19,284 nt of DNA. It comes from an uncultured Erysipelotrichaceae bacterium (lineage in GTDB: Bacteria > Bacillota_I > Bacilli_A > Erysipelotrichales > Erysipelotrichaceae). This document shows, in pieces, positions 8,190-15,620 of the stretch. Both the position numbers and the translations under genes were made by a program. The number at the start of each line of letters is the position of its first letter. Positions within the stretch are counted from its first letter, which is position 1. The notes beneath the pieces are model-generated. The model did no database searches, was not told where the DNA came from, and saw nothing but the letters and a program-made list of their open reading frames with translations. The stretch covers positions 1-19,284 of the forward strand of contig ONOV01000031.1 of assembly GCA_900319505.1 (NCBI GenBank), written 5' to 3'.

Positions 8190-8780
8190 ATGCCTACTGA
8201 AAATACAACAGAGCAGCGTCCGAATAACAACGGCGGCCGTTTCGAAAGAGGTAACAACAACCGCGGCGGTCGCAGACAGTTCTCCCGTAAGCGTGAACCG
8301 AAAGAATTTGAAGATGTAGTAGTTTCCATCAACCGTGTATCCAAGACAGTCAAGGGCGGCCGCAGAATGCGTTTTGCCGCACTGGTAGTTGTCGGTGATA
8401 AGAAGGGCAGAATCGGCTTCGGCATGGGTAAAGCTGCTGAAGTACCGGATGCGATCAGAAAAGCAAATGAAGCAGCTGTAAAGAATGTCTTCAGAGTCAG
8501 CCTGGTTGAGGATAACAGAACTGTTCCGCATGCAGCCAAGGGTGTACATGGTGCATCTACGGTATATCTGCAGCCTGCTGCTCCTGGTACTGGTGTTATC
8601 GCCGGCGGTGCAGTAAGATCTATTCTGGAACTGGCTGGTGTATCTGATGTCCTGTCCAAGGTCATCGGCAGCCGTACTTCCGTTAACGTCGTTTACGCGA
8701 CTCTCGATGCTCTCAGGCAGATGCATACTGTTGAAGATGTTGCCAAGCTGAGAGATAAGAAAGTCTCGGAAATTCGCTGA
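8190..8780 (+). CDS. rpsE: 30S ribosomal protein S5 with Asn/Arg/Gly-rich N-terminus
   Basis: S5 acts in decoding accuracy and at the mRNA entry site with S3 and S4. The core begins near residue 40 with [20 protein letters not shown], then [20 protein letters not shown] and [20 protein letters not shown]. The start at 8190 is preferred because AAGGGAG (8176-8182) is well spaced from it; an in-frame ATG at 8172 overlapping the rplR stop has no such site. From 8190 the protein is 196 residues against about 166 in Bacillus. The excess is an N-terminal segment rich in Asn, Arg and Gly containing [14 protein letters not shown]. The gene expected next, rpmD, is missing. Confidence 0.95.
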   Translation: MPTENTTEQRPNNNGGRFERGNNNRGGRRQFSRKREPKEFEDVVVSINRVSKTVKGGRRMRFAALVVVGDKKGRIGFGMGKAAEVPDAIRKANEAAVKNVFRVSLVEDNRTVPHAAKGVHGASTVYLQPAAPGTGVIAGGAVRSILELAGVSDVLSKVIGSRTSVNVVYATLDALRQMHTVEDVAKLRDKKVSEIR

Positions 8781-8793
8781 GGAGGACATTCGG

Positions 8794-9234
8794 ATGAAAT
8801 TAAATGAAATGAAAGCCAATGAGGGTGCTCGTTCCGTTTCCAAGAGAATCGGAAGAGGCCTCGGCAGCGGTTGGGGCAAGACAAGCGGTAAGGGTCAGAA
8901 AGGTCAGAACTCCAGATCCGGCGGCGGTGTAGCCATCGGATTTGAAGGCGGTCAGACACCTTACTTCAAGAGAATGCCTAAGAGAGGCTTCACAAACTTC
9001 ACACGCAAGGAATATGCCGTTGTGAATGTTGAAAGCCTGAATAAGTTTGAAGATGGTGCAACAGTTGATTATGAAGCATTGAAGGCTGCAGGACTGGTCA
9101 AGAAGCATCTTGACGGTGTCAAGGTTCTCGGCAATGGAAAGCTTGAAAAGAAACTGACCGTCAAAGCTGAGAAGTTTTCTAAGACTGCTCAGAAGAGTAT
9201 TGAAGAGGCGGGCGGAACAGTAGAGGTGCTCTGA
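8794..9234 (+). CDS. rplO: 50S ribosomal protein L15
   Basis: L15 is a late 50S assembly protein with a long extended N-terminal tail threading 23S rRNA. All 146 residues fit the family. The Gly/Lys-rich tail [20 protein letters not shown] (about 18-37), the [20 protein letters not shown] block (about 50-69) and the C-terminal [20 protein letters not shown] are diagnostic. TGAGGAGG overlaps the rpsE stop and sets the start. The 13-base gap from rpsE leaves no room for L30. It is followed two bases later by secY. Confidence 0.97.
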   Translation: MKLNEMKANEGARSVSKRIGRGLGSGWGKTSGKGQKGQNSRSGGGVAIGFEGGQTPYFKRMPKRGFTNFTRKEYAVVNVESLNKFEDGATVDYEALKAAGLVKKHLDGVKVLGNGKLEKKLTVKAEKFSKTAQKSIEEAGGTVEVL

Positions 9235-9236
9235 TC

Positions 9237-10520
9237 ATGGGGCATACGTTCGCCAGCATGTTCAAGAATAAGGAGATCCGCAATAAGATCTTCTTCACGC
9301 TTGCCATGCTGCTGATCTATCGTGTTGGAGCCTCTATTCCGGTACCTGGTGTTGATTCAAAGGCACTGGCATCTCAGATCGGTGAAAACTCAATACTCAA
9401 CATGATGAATCTGCTGGGCGGCGGTGCGCTGGAAAGACTGTCCATCTTCTCGATGGGTGTCACACCATACATCACTTCCAGCATCATCATTCAGCTTCTC
9501 TCCATGGATGTCATTCCGTCTTTAACGGAATGGGCCAAGTCAGGACAGACGGGCCGTGAGAAGATTGAAAAAACTACCCGTTACTTCGCCGTGATTCTGG
9601 CATTTGTCCAGGCGTATTCTCTGGTATACAGCTTTGATAAGCAGTATGCTGTCCTGGCAGATTCCAATCTGGCAACGTATCTGTATACAGCTACGATTCT
9701 CTGTGCCGGTGCGGCGTTCCTTCTGTGGATCGGCGACCGTATCTCCATGAAGGGAATCGGCAACGGTATCTCCATTATTATTTTCGCCGGTATTGTTTCC
9801 AATATGCCGACACAGTTCACAGAAGTGTATAATAGCCTTGTAGGTGGGTCCAGTAACGGAGAAATCTTCAACGGTGTATTACAATTTGTAATTTACTGTG
9901 CGGTTTATCTTGCAATTATTATCTTTGTTGTTATTATGGAAACGGCTGTTCGTAAAATTCCGATTCAGTATACGAACAGCATCAGCAATCGCGGCAGAAA
10001 TGATGTAACGTACTTACCGTTAAAGATCAACAGTGCTTCGGTTATCCCGGTCATCTTTGCTTCGTCAATTATGACGGCACCGCAGATTATTATCAGCTTC
10101 TTCAATACGAATCTGTATAACAAGCTGCAGAATTATCTGTCTCTGTCCAAGCCGTTCGGTCTTTGTCTGTACGCAGTGCTGACGATTCTCTTTACGTTCT
10201 TCTACACAGACCTGCAGATGAATCCGGATGAAGTCGCAGACAATCTCAGAAAGTCTGATGCTTATATCCCTGGTATTCGTCCGGGTGCTGATACAAAGAA
10301 GTACCTGCATAAGGTTCTCAACCGTATCACCGTTTTAGGTGCTCTGGGACTGACTCTGGTAGCCGTGCTGCCGTACATTCTGCCGATGTTTACATCTATT
10401 CCTTCCAATACTGGTATTGGCGGAACAGGTATCATCATCGTTGTCGGTGTCGCCATGGAAACGATCGGACAGATCAAAGGCCAGCTGACACAGAAGGAGT
10501 ATCACGGTTTCCTGAACTAA
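9237..10520 (+). CDS. secY: Protein translocase subunit SecY
   Basis: SecY is the membrane channel of the general secretion pathway, working with SecE, SecG and SecA. The 427 residues and multiple hydrophobic segments (for example about 17-34, 72-88, 117-132, 151-165, 215-234 and 372-388) fit the ten-helix family. The amphipathic N-terminus with NKEIRNKIFFTLAMLLIYRV leads into helix 1, followed by the plug region NMMNLLGGGALERLSIFSMG. The cytoplasmic loop NPDEVADNLRKSDAYIPGIR (329-348) contains the arginine corresponding to the SecA-critical E. coli R357. AGAGGTG at 9222-9228, inside rplO, is the ribosome binding site. Its place between rplO and adk is the standard spc order. Confidence 0.97.
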   Translation: MGHTFASMFKNKEIRNKIFFTLAMLLIYRVGASIPVPGVDSKALASQIGENSILNMMNLLGGGALERLSIFSMGVTPYITSSIIIQLLSMDVIPSLTEWAKSGQTGREKIEKTTRYFAVILAFVQAYSLVYSFDKQYAVLADSNLATYLYTATILCAGAAFLLWIGDRISMKGIGNGISIIIFAGIVSNMPTQFTEVYNSLVGGSSNGEIFNGVLQFVIYCAVYLAIIIFVVIMETAVRKIPIQYTNSISNRGRNDVTYLPLKINSASVIPVIFASSIMTAPQIIISFFNTNLYNKLQNYLSLSKPFGLCLYAVLTILFTFFYTDLQMNPDEVADNLRKSDAYIPGIRPGADTKKYLHKVLNRITVLGALGLTLVAVLPYILPMFTSIPSNTGIGGTGIIIVVGVAMETIGQIKGQLTQKEYHGFLN

Positions 10521-10532
10521 AGGAGGACGTAT

Positions 10533-11183
10533 ATGAACATTCTTATCATGGGGCCTGCTGGAGCTGGAAAAGGCACAATGTCTGATCTGATTCTGCAGGC
10601 GTACGACATCCCGCACATTTCTACCGGTGATATGCTCCGGGAGAATGTCGCTAATGGCACTGAGCTGGGAAAAGAAGCTAAATCCTATATGGATGCCGGC
10701 AAGCTTGTCCCGGACGATGTGATTAATGCCATGGTGGAAAAGAGGCTGCAGGAGCCTGACTGTCAGAAGGGCTATCTCCTGGATGGCTTCCCCCGTACTC
10801 TTGTACAGGCGAAGGCATTTGAAGAGATTGCTGCCAAGATCGGCAAGCCTGTTGAGGCTGTGCTGGCATTGGAAGTTGACTTTGAAATCCTGAAGGAGCG
10901 TGTGACAGGACGCCGCGTATGTCCGAAGTGCGGTGCGATCTATCACATCAGTAACTTCCCGCCGAAAGTGGAAGGTGTCTGTGACAAGTGCGGCAGCCCG
11001 CTCAAGCAGAGAGCTGACGATACTGTTGAGAAACTGACCCAGCGGATGAAGGAATACGACGCTTCAACAAAGCCGGTCATCGACTTCTATGATGAAAAAG
11101 GATTGGTAACACATCTTGACGCATCACAGAAACCTGATGTAGTATTCGGACGCATCAAAGAAGCTTTAGCTAAGATTGATTAA
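10533..11183 (+). CDS. adk: Adenylate kinase, zinc-type LID
   Basis: Cytosolic adenylate kinase interconverts ATP + AMP and 2 ADP. The 216 residues match the long-LID family. The P-loop is GPAGAGKGT (7-15); the usual form is GxPGxGKGT, so proline and alanine are exchanged at positions 8-9. STGDMLRENV and LLDGFPRTLVQA (about 82-93) form the AMP-binding region. In the LID, C130-P-K-C133 and C150-D-K-C153 form a four-cysteine zinc site typical of Gram-positive enzymes. AAAGGAGG precedes the ATG. It is the last gene before the 203-base non-coding gap; the usual downstream map and infA are not here. Confidence 0.97.
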   Translation: MNILIMGPAGAGKGTMSDLILQAYDIPHISTGDMLRENVANGTELGKEAKSYMDAGKLVPDDVINAMVEKRLQEPDCQKGYLLDGFPRTLVQAKAFEEIAAKIGKPVEAVLALEVDFEILKERVTGRRVCPKCGAIYHISNFPPKVEGVCDKCGSPLKQRADDTVEKLTQRMKEYDASTKPVIDFYDEKGLVTHLDASQKPDVVFGRIKEALAKID

Positions 11184-11185
11184 CT

Positions 11186-11233
11186 GACAGAAAGGAAAGG
11201 AAGCCAGTCTTCCTTTCCTCTGTCTTGTCTTTT
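11186..11233 (+). terminator. Terminator-like hairpin after adk
   Basis: The arm at 11186-11203 (GACAGAAAGGAAAGGAAG) pairs with 11209-11224 (CTTCCTTTCCTCTGTC), giving a 16-bp stem with a two-base bulge and a five-base loop. It is followed by TTGTCTTTT, an imperfect T-run. This looks like an intrinsic terminator, partial terminator or attenuator separating the spc block from rpmJ onward. Termination strength is uncertain because the T-run is interrupted by G and C. Confidence 0.7.
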
Positions 11234-11244
11234 CTAAGGCACAC

Positions 11245-11342
11245 GAAGAAGGTACGTAAGGACAGATCCGTCCCACGTTCCTGGTAAAATCTACATGCAC
11301 AGACATGTGCATTTTAACAGGCAGGATATGTCATCCTTCTTC
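11245..11342 (+). ncRNA. Candidate structured leader RNA upstream of rpmJ
   Basis: This is a 98-base element closed by an 8-bp helix, GAAGAAGG (11245-11252) with CCTTCTTC (11335-11342). Inside are two hairpins. One pairs ACGT-AA-GGAC (11254-11263) with GTCC-C-ACGT (11270-11278) around AGATCC. The other pairs ATGCACA (11295-11301) with TGTGCAT (11306-11312) around GACA, with flanking AAAA/TTT that can extend it across a TCTAC bulge. No convincing coding potential is seen between adk and rpmJ. The position, in a 5' leader before ribosomal genes, suggests a protein-binding autoregulatory RNA, but I recognise no named family. No convincing promoter was found in the gap. Confidence 0.5.
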
Positions 11343-11386
11343 ACTTGTTTCTAAGACGTGGTAATTTGATTCAGGAGGAACTGAAG

Positions 11387-11500
11387 ATGAAAGTAAGACC
11401 TAGCGTCAAACCTATTTGTGACAAGTGCAGAGTCATCAAGCGCAAGGGCGTAGTGATGGTAATCTGCGAAAACCCGAAGCATAAGCAGAGACAGGGTTAA
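11387..11500 (+). CDS. rpmJ: 50S ribosomal protein L36
   Basis: L36 is the smallest 50S protein and binds 23S rRNA near the L7/L12 stalk base. It has 37 residues, exactly the usual short form. The zinc ligands C11-D-K-C14, C27 and H32 are all present, as is the start [28 protein letters not shown] lies eleven bases upstream of the ATG. It normally follows infA; here it follows the structured non-coding gap. rpsM starts 22 bases downstream. Confidence 0.96.
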   Translation: MKVRPSVKPICDKCRVIKRKGVVMVICENPKHKQRQG

Positions 11501-11522
11501 TTTGGAGGAAAATTAGAAGAAT

Positions 11523-11888
11523 ATGGCACGTTTTGCTGGTGTAGATATTCCGAACAACAAACAGGTCGGAATTTCCTTAACCTATATCTATGGCATCGGC
11601 CGTACAACAGCCAAGAAGGTATGTGAGGCTGCCGGTGTTGACACAACGATCCGTGTAAAGGATCTGACAGAAGAGCAGGAGACAGCGCTCCGTCAGCAGA
11701 TCGATAAGATCAAGACTGAGGGTGATCTGCGCCGTGAAGTTTCTCTGAACATCAAGAGACTCATGGAAATCGGTTCTTACAGAGGTCTGCGTCACAGAAG
11801 AAATCTGCCGGTACGCGGTCAGAGAACCAGAACTAACGCTCGTACAAGAAAAGGACCGCGTCGTACGGTTGCCAACAAGAAGAAGTAA
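11523..11888 (+). CDS. rpsM: 30S ribosomal protein S13
   Basis: S13 is in the 30S head, contacting the P-site tRNA and bridging to L5. The 121 residues are normal. The start [20 protein letters not shown], the helix-hairpin-helix [18 protein letters not shown] and the C-terminal [19 protein letters not shown] followed by [13 protein letters not shown] are diagnostic. The nearest strong ribosome binding site, GGAGG at 11504-11508, is 14 bases from the ATG, longer than its neighbours; AGAAGA lies closer and may contribute. rpsK follows after 16 bases. Confidence 0.97.
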   Translation: MARFAGVDIPNNKQVGISLTYIYGIGRTTAKKVCEAAGVDTTIRVKDLTEEQETALRQQIDKIKTEGDLRREVSLNIKRLMEIGSYRGLRHRRNLPVRGQRTRTNARTRKGPRRTVANKKK

Positions 11889-11904
11889 TTAGGAGGACAT
11901 TGGA

Positions 11905-12309
11905 ATGCCAACAAAGAAGAATACATCTGCGGCTAAGACTCGTAAAAAGAAGATCCGCAGAAATGTGGCGAAGGGTGTCGCTCACATTCATTCAACATTC
12001 AATAACACGATTGTTACAATCGCTGATGAAGCTGGAAATGTTGTCTCCTGGAGCTCCGCTGGTGCTTTAGGATATAAAGGTTCCCGTAAATCTACACCTT
12101 ATGTTGCTCAGCTGTGTGCTGAAGCTGCCGGCAAGGCTGCTGTTCAGCAGGGCATGAAGACAGTTGAAGTCAACGTGAAAGGACCTGGTCCGGGTCGTGA
12201 GGCTGCTGTAAGATCCTTACAGACAGCTGGTCTTACCATCACAGCAATCAACGACGTGACGCCGATTCCGCACAACGGATGCCGTCCGCCTAAGAGACCT
12301 CGTGGATAA
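11905..12309 (+). CDS. rpsK: 30S ribosomal protein S11
   Basis: S11 lies on the platform of the 30S subunit near the E-site and mRNA exit. Of 134 residues, the first 15 or so form the usual Lys/Arg/Ala-rich tail. Then come [20 protein letters not shown] (about 24-43), [20 protein letters not shown] and [20 protein letters not shown], with the invariant ending [20 protein letters not shown] sets the start. The usual alpha-operon rpsD (S4) is not between rpsK and rpoA, as is also the case in B. subtilis. Confidence 0.97.
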   Translation: MPTKKNTSAAKTRKKKIRRNVAKGVAHIHSTFNNTIVTIADEAGNVVSWSSAGALGYKGSRKSTPYVAQLCAEAAGKAAVQQGMKTVEVNVKGPGPGREAAVRSLQTAGLTITAINDVTPIPHNGCRPPKRPRG

Positions 12310-12332
12310 TTAAAATAATAGGAGGATAATGC

Positions 12333-13292
12333 ATGCAAAAGTTTGAACGGCCCAATTTTGAAGTTCAGGAATCTGACGAAACGGAACATTTCGGAAGATT
12401 TGTTCTTTCCCCGCTTGAGAGAGGTTTTGGAACGACAATCGGGAACGCTCTGCGCAGGGTCCTGCTGTCCTCCCTCCCGGGTGCTGCCGTCTTCTGCATT
12501 AAGGTTGATGGTGTCTACCATGAGTTCACAACCATTCCGGGTGTAAGAGAAGATGTTTCCATGATCATCCTGCAGATCAAGCAGCTGATCATGAAGATTC
12601 AGGACGATGATGAATATAAGCTTGAGATTTCAGCGGAAGGTCCCTGCACAGTAACAGCAGGCGACATTCACTGCCCGGCTGGTGTTGAGATTCTGAATAA
12701 GGATCTTGAAATCGCTCATGTCGAAGCCGGAAGCAGACTTGAAATGGAACTGAAGGCCAAGACCGGCCGCGGTTACGTTGCCGCTGAAATCAACAAGCAG
12801 CAGAATGCCAGCAAGGGACAGGATATCGGTGCTGTCTATACAGACTCCATCTATACACCTGTTACCAAGGTAGCTTATACGGTCAATCCTACCCGTGTCG
12901 GTCAGGATGTTAAATATGATGCTTTAACCATGGAGATTACAACCAATGGTTCCATCACACCGCGTAAGGCTCTGGCAACGGCAGCTAAGATTCTGATCGA
13001 CCACCTTGAGATTGTTGAGGCGGAAGATGAGAATGTCGCTACAAGTGACTCTGTTATTGATGAAGGCGGACAGGAAGTCGCACCGAAGGGTCAGGCAATG
13101 TTAATCGAAGACCTCGACCTCTCCGTACGTTCTTATAACTGTCTGAAGAGAGCTAACATCGCAACAGTAGATGAACTCACACAGAAGACCGAGGATGAAA
13201 TGATGAAAGTCAGAAATCTCGGCAAGAAATCACTGAAAGAGGTAAAGGATAAGCTGGAGGCTCTCGGCCTGCACTTCAAATCCTTTGACTGA
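12333..13292 (+). CDS. rpoA: DNA-directed RNA polymerase subunit alpha
   Basis: The alpha subunit dimer scaffolds RNA polymerase assembly, and its C-terminal domain contacts UP-elements and activators. The 319 residues are close to the B. subtilis length of 314. The N-terminal domain shows [20 protein letters not shown] (21-40) and [13 protein letters not shown]. An acidic linker (about 229-256) leads to the C-terminal domain, where [16 protein letters not shown] (261-276) carries R266, matching DNA-contacting E. coli R265, and RNLGKKSL (294-301) is intact. The ATG at 12333 is preceded by TAGGAGGA at a good distance; another ATG at 12329 is out of frame. Confidence 0.98.
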   Translation: MQKFERPNFEVQESDETEHFGRFVLSPLERGFGTTIGNALRRVLLSSLPGAAVFCIKVDGVYHEFTTIPGVREDVSMIILQIKQLIMKIQDDDEYKLEISAEGPCTVTAGDIHCPAGVEILNKDLEIAHVEAGSRLEMELKAKTGRGYVAAEINKQQNASKGQDIGAVYTDSIYTPVTKVAYTVNPTRVGQDVKYDALTMEITTNGSITPRKALATAAKILIDHLEIVEAEDENVATSDSVIDEGGQEVAPKGQAMLIEDLDLSVRSYNCLKRANIATVDELTQKTEDEMMKVRNLGKKSLKEVKDKLEALGLHFKSFD

Positions 13293-13306
13293 TAGGAGGA
13301 ACCAAC

Positions 13307-13666
13307 ATGTGGAATCGTAAGTTTGGCAGAAACGCTGACCATCGTAAGGCTATGCTCAGAAATATGGCTACTTCTGTTATTCTCTATGGCAAGGTAGAGA
13401 CAACAGAAGCTAAGGCAAAGGATATGCGCAGTGTTGTTGATGAGCTGATTACTCTTGGCAAGAAGGGTGATCTGGCATCCCGCAGAAAAGCAGCTTCATA
13501 CATCCGCAACGTAACGGATGAGAAGACAGGCAAGACTGCGCTGCAGAAGCTCTTCGACGAAGTCGCTCCCAAGTACGCTGACCGCAAAGGCGGATATACC
13601 CGCGTTGTGAAGACAGGCGTTCGTAAGGGTGATGCCGCTCCGATGGCTTACATCGAGCTTGTATAA
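13307..13666 (+). CDS. rplQ: 50S ribosomal protein L17
   Basis: L17 is located near the tunnel exit on the solvent side of the 50S. The 119 residues have the start [40 protein letters not shown] and the end [29 protein letters not shown] precedes the ATG. It is the last gene of the alpha block, followed within a dozen bases by a clear intrinsic terminator. The ecfA1-ecfA2-ecfT-truA-rplM-rpsI genes that usually follow in Bacillota are not here. Confidence 0.97.
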   Translation: MWNRKFGRNADHRKAMLRNMATSVILYGKVETTEAKAKDMRSVVDELITLGKKGDLASRRKAASYIRNVTDEKTGKTALQKLFDEVAPKYADRKGGYTRVVKTGVRKGDAAPMAYIELV

Positions 13667-13677
13667 GCAAATCATGA

Positions 13678-13709
13678 GACTGGGGGTTTATATCCTCCAG
13701 TCTTTTTTT
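13678..13709 (+). terminator. Intrinsic terminator of the ribosomal cluster
   Basis: A 9-bp stem GACTGGGGG (13678-13686) with CCTCCAGTC (13694-13702), one G-U pair included, encloses a seven-base loop and is followed at once by seven T residues. It starts 11 bases after the rplQ stop. This is a textbook Rho-independent terminator for the rpmJ-rplQ transcript. Confidence 0.9.
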
Positions 13710-13716
13710 GTATGAT
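13687..13716 (+). promoter_or_regulatory. Possible promoter of the GntR gene, inside the terminator
   Basis: TATGAT at 13711-13716 resembles a -10 box and is preceded by TG. TTTATA at 13687-13692 matches four of six -35 bases at 18-base spacing. Transcription would start near 13723, leaving a short leader before the ribosome binding site AAGGGA at 13731. The evidence is sequence match only, and the -35 lies in the terminator loop. Confidence 0.25.
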
Positions 13717-13741
13717 AAAAAGGAATGAGAAAGGGAAATCT

Positions 13742-14473
13742 ATGCCCAAAAGCAAATATGAAGACATTCTGAGAGATATTCAGGGAGATATCATATCCGG
13801 AAAATACAGGGCAGGTGATTATCTGCCTTCTGAAAATGAATATGCCCGTAAATACGGCTGTACCAGGAATACAATCCGCCGGGCGCTGAATGTACTGTCG
13901 GAGGATGGTTTTGTTATTCCCCAGCATGGCAAGGGCGTACAGGTAATACCGAATGACTTCTCCAACCGCAATGTATTCACGGCAGGCGGTATTGAAAGTT
14001 TTGCGGAAGCAGCGAACCGTATCGGTGTAACGGTTGTTACAAAAGTAATCAGCTTTCAAAAGAAGATCTGTGATCATACCACCAGCAATATGACAGGTTT
14101 TGATGAAGGATCTGAACTGTATGACATTGAAAGAGAACGGATTGTCAGCGGGCAGCGTATTATTCTGGACCATAACATTTTTCTGGCAGCTGAGACACCT
14201 GGGCTGACAGCTGAGATAGCAGAAAGGTCCATCTATCAGTACCTGGAGGATACGTTAGGTATGGTCATTACAACTTCCAGGCGTATGGTGACCGCCGAAA
14301 GAGCTGCCCGGAGAGATATGGAAACACTGGATCTGGGAACATATGACTTTGTCCTTGTAATCACGGGCCAGGTGTTCAATTCCAAAGGGATCATGTTTGA
14401 ATATACCCAGTCCCGCAACCGTCCGGACAAGGCATGTTTCACTGAAACAGCGGTACGTAAGAGAAGGCACTGA
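13742..14473 (+). CDS. GntR/HutC-family transcriptional regulator, TreR-like
   Basis: This is a DNA-binding regulator with a winged helix-turn-helix (about 4-68) and a UTRA effector domain (about 80-240). The N-terminal motifs YEDILRDIQGDIISGKYRAG, LPSENEYARKYGCTRNTIRR and LNVLSEDGFV are classic GntR. The UTRA part reads FTAGGIESFAEAANRIG, DIERERIVSGQRIILDHNIF and FEYTQSRNRPDKACF, recalling B. subtilis TreR, which binds trehalose-6-phosphate. The start is ATG 13742 (243 residues), served by AAGGGA; an in-frame ATG at 13712 abuts the terminator T-run. No trehalose gene is nearby. The partner is the phosphatase gene 19 bases downstream, so the effector may be another phosphorylated compound (inference). 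Confidence 0.85.
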   Translation: MPKSKYEDILRDIQGDIISGKYRAGDYLPSENEYARKYGCTRNTIRRALNVLSEDGFVIPQHGKGVQVIPNDFSNRNVFTAGGIESFAEAANRIGVTVVTKVISFQKKICDHTTSNMTGFDEGSELYDIERERIVSGQRIILDHNIFLAAETPGLTAEIAERSIYQYLEDTLGMVITTSRRMVTAERAARRDMETLDLGTYDFVLVITGQVFNSKGIMFEYTQSRNRPDKACFTETAVRKRRH

Positions 14474-14492
14474 TATTACCGGGGAAATAGTT

Positions 14493-15578
14493 ATGCCAGA
14501 AACCGATTATGAGCACAGTATTCTAAGCATTTCCAATGCTTTGAGAAGCCGTTTTGACCTGCCGGTCTATGCCCCGTATGATCCTGTCACAAAGCTGTGG
14601 GCAAAGCAGTACCGGTGTGTCATTACCGTGCTTGTCGATGCGATGGGAGCAGAACAGATCACCAGGAATCTCGGGGAAGACGCTTTTGTCAGGAAATATA
14701 TGTTTTCTTCCTTTGATTCCGTCTATCCGCCGACCACAACTGCAGCTACCACCTCTTTTCTGAGCGGCCGCTATCCGGATGAAACCGGCTGGCTTGGCTG
14801 GCATCAGTACTTCACGGAAGTAAATGATGAAGTGATTCTGTTTCTGGGAACAGGACAGTATTCACGCAATAATTATCCCGGCTGTGCAGACAAAGCACTG
14901 CCGGTCAGAAAGATCTACGATGAGCTGAATGAAAAGGGCATCAAAGCCGACAGTATCTGGCCGAGCTTCGGTCATAACGGCTGTCATACCTTCAAAGAAC
15001 AGTGTGATCTTGCTTTAAAGCTGGTACAGGATCCAGAGCTTCAGTATCTTTATGTATACTGGGATCTTCTGGATGACTGCATGCACCATAATGGCCCATA
15101 CTCATCCAAAGCAAAGGATATGATGCAGGATATCTCAGATACTCTGGGTGAACTGGCTTCACAATTGCCCGCAGATACAGGTCTGATGGTCATCGCAGAT
15201 CATGGACAGGTTGATACGGTTCCGGTTCTGATCGGGGAAGATGAGAAGCTGCTGGGAATGCTGTCAAGGCTGCCGTCCCTGGAAGCGCGCACCATGTCAT
15301 TCCAAGTGAAGAAGACGTATCTCAGGGAGTTTGAAGCCTGCTTCCGCAAAACCTATCCATTCTATGATCTTTACAGTATGAAGAAAACCTGTAAGGAACA
15401 TGTGTTCGGGTATGGTACAGAACATCCTCGTTTTCGGCAAATGCTGGGCGATTATGTCGCCTTTGCCCGTACGCCTGAAACCCTGTTTTTCAGTGCCAAT
15501 CAGATCATGAAGGGGCATCATGGCGGTGCCATGCGTGAGGAGAGGAAAATACCGCTTATTCTTTATCCCGGCATATGA
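14493..15578 (+). CDS. Alkaline phosphatase superfamily protein (phosphodiesterase/nucleotide pyrophosphatase type)
   Basis: This is a predicted two-metal phosphohydrolase of 361 residues, from an ATG just after GGGGAAA; longer in-frame starts lie inside the regulator gene. The metal and catalytic positions expected of the PF01663-like fold are visible: VLVDAMG with D49, the nucleophile-region PPTTTAATTSF (T81-T83), D194 and H198 in DLLDDCMHHNGP, D236-H237 in IADHGQ, and H342/H343 in KGHHGGA near the C-terminus. No signal peptide is seen, so it is likely cytosolic. It probably shares a transcript with the upstream GntR gene. The substrate cannot be predicted: nucleotide, phosphodiester, phosphonate-derived or sugar-phosphate compounds are all possible. 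Confidence 0.85.
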   Translation: MPETDYEHSILSISNALRSRFDLPVYAPYDPVTKLWAKQYRCVITVLVDAMGAEQITRNLGEDAFVRKYMFSSFDSVYPPTTTAATTSFLSGRYPDETGWLGWHQYFTEVNDEVILFLGTGQYSRNNYPGCADKALPVRKIYDELNEKGIKADSIWPSFGHNGCHTFKEQCDLALKLVQDPELQYLYVYWDLLDDCMHHNGPYSSKAKDMMQDISDTLGELASQLPADTGLMVIADHGQVDTVPVLIGEDEKLLGMLSRLPSLEARTMSFQVKKTYLREFEACFRKTYPFYDLYSMKKTCKEHVFGYGTEHPRFRQMLGDYVAFARTPETLFFSANQIMKGHHGGAMREERKIPLILYPGI

Positions 15579-15580
15579 GA

Positions 15581-15608
15581 ATTGTTTCATGGAAACAGTC
15601 GTATTTTT
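15581..15608 (+). terminator. Possible weak terminator after the phosphatase gene
   Basis: ATTGTTTC (15581-15588) pairs with GAAACAGT (15592-15599), one G-U pair included, around the three-base loop ATG. CGTA and then five T residues follow. The stem is short and AT-rich. The dyad could instead be an operator for a regulator, lying just ahead of the next gene's TATAAT box. Confidence 0.4.
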
Positions 15609-15620
15609 CTGAAGGAAATG

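Noticed and set aside
8115..8879. Long open frame on the minus strand (about 254 codons) opposite rpsE
   Set aside because: It is antisense to the clear S5 gene, lacks recognisable motifs, and has low-complexity composition mirroring the S5 sequence.
11285..11290. TAAAAT as a promoter -10 for rpmJ
   Set aside because: No -35 at normal spacing; the nearest GACA-containing hexamer is about 20 bases away, and the site sits inside the structured element.
11184..11386. A degenerate infA or map copy in the adk-rpmJ gap
   Set aside because: The gap is too short for map, and no IF-1-like stretch could be read in any frame of the + strand; most of it is hairpin.
12329..12346. A tiny overlapping frame starting at ATG 12329, ahead of rpoA
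   Set aside because: Only five codons and out of frame; the RpoA start at 12333 matches the family and the ribosome binding site.
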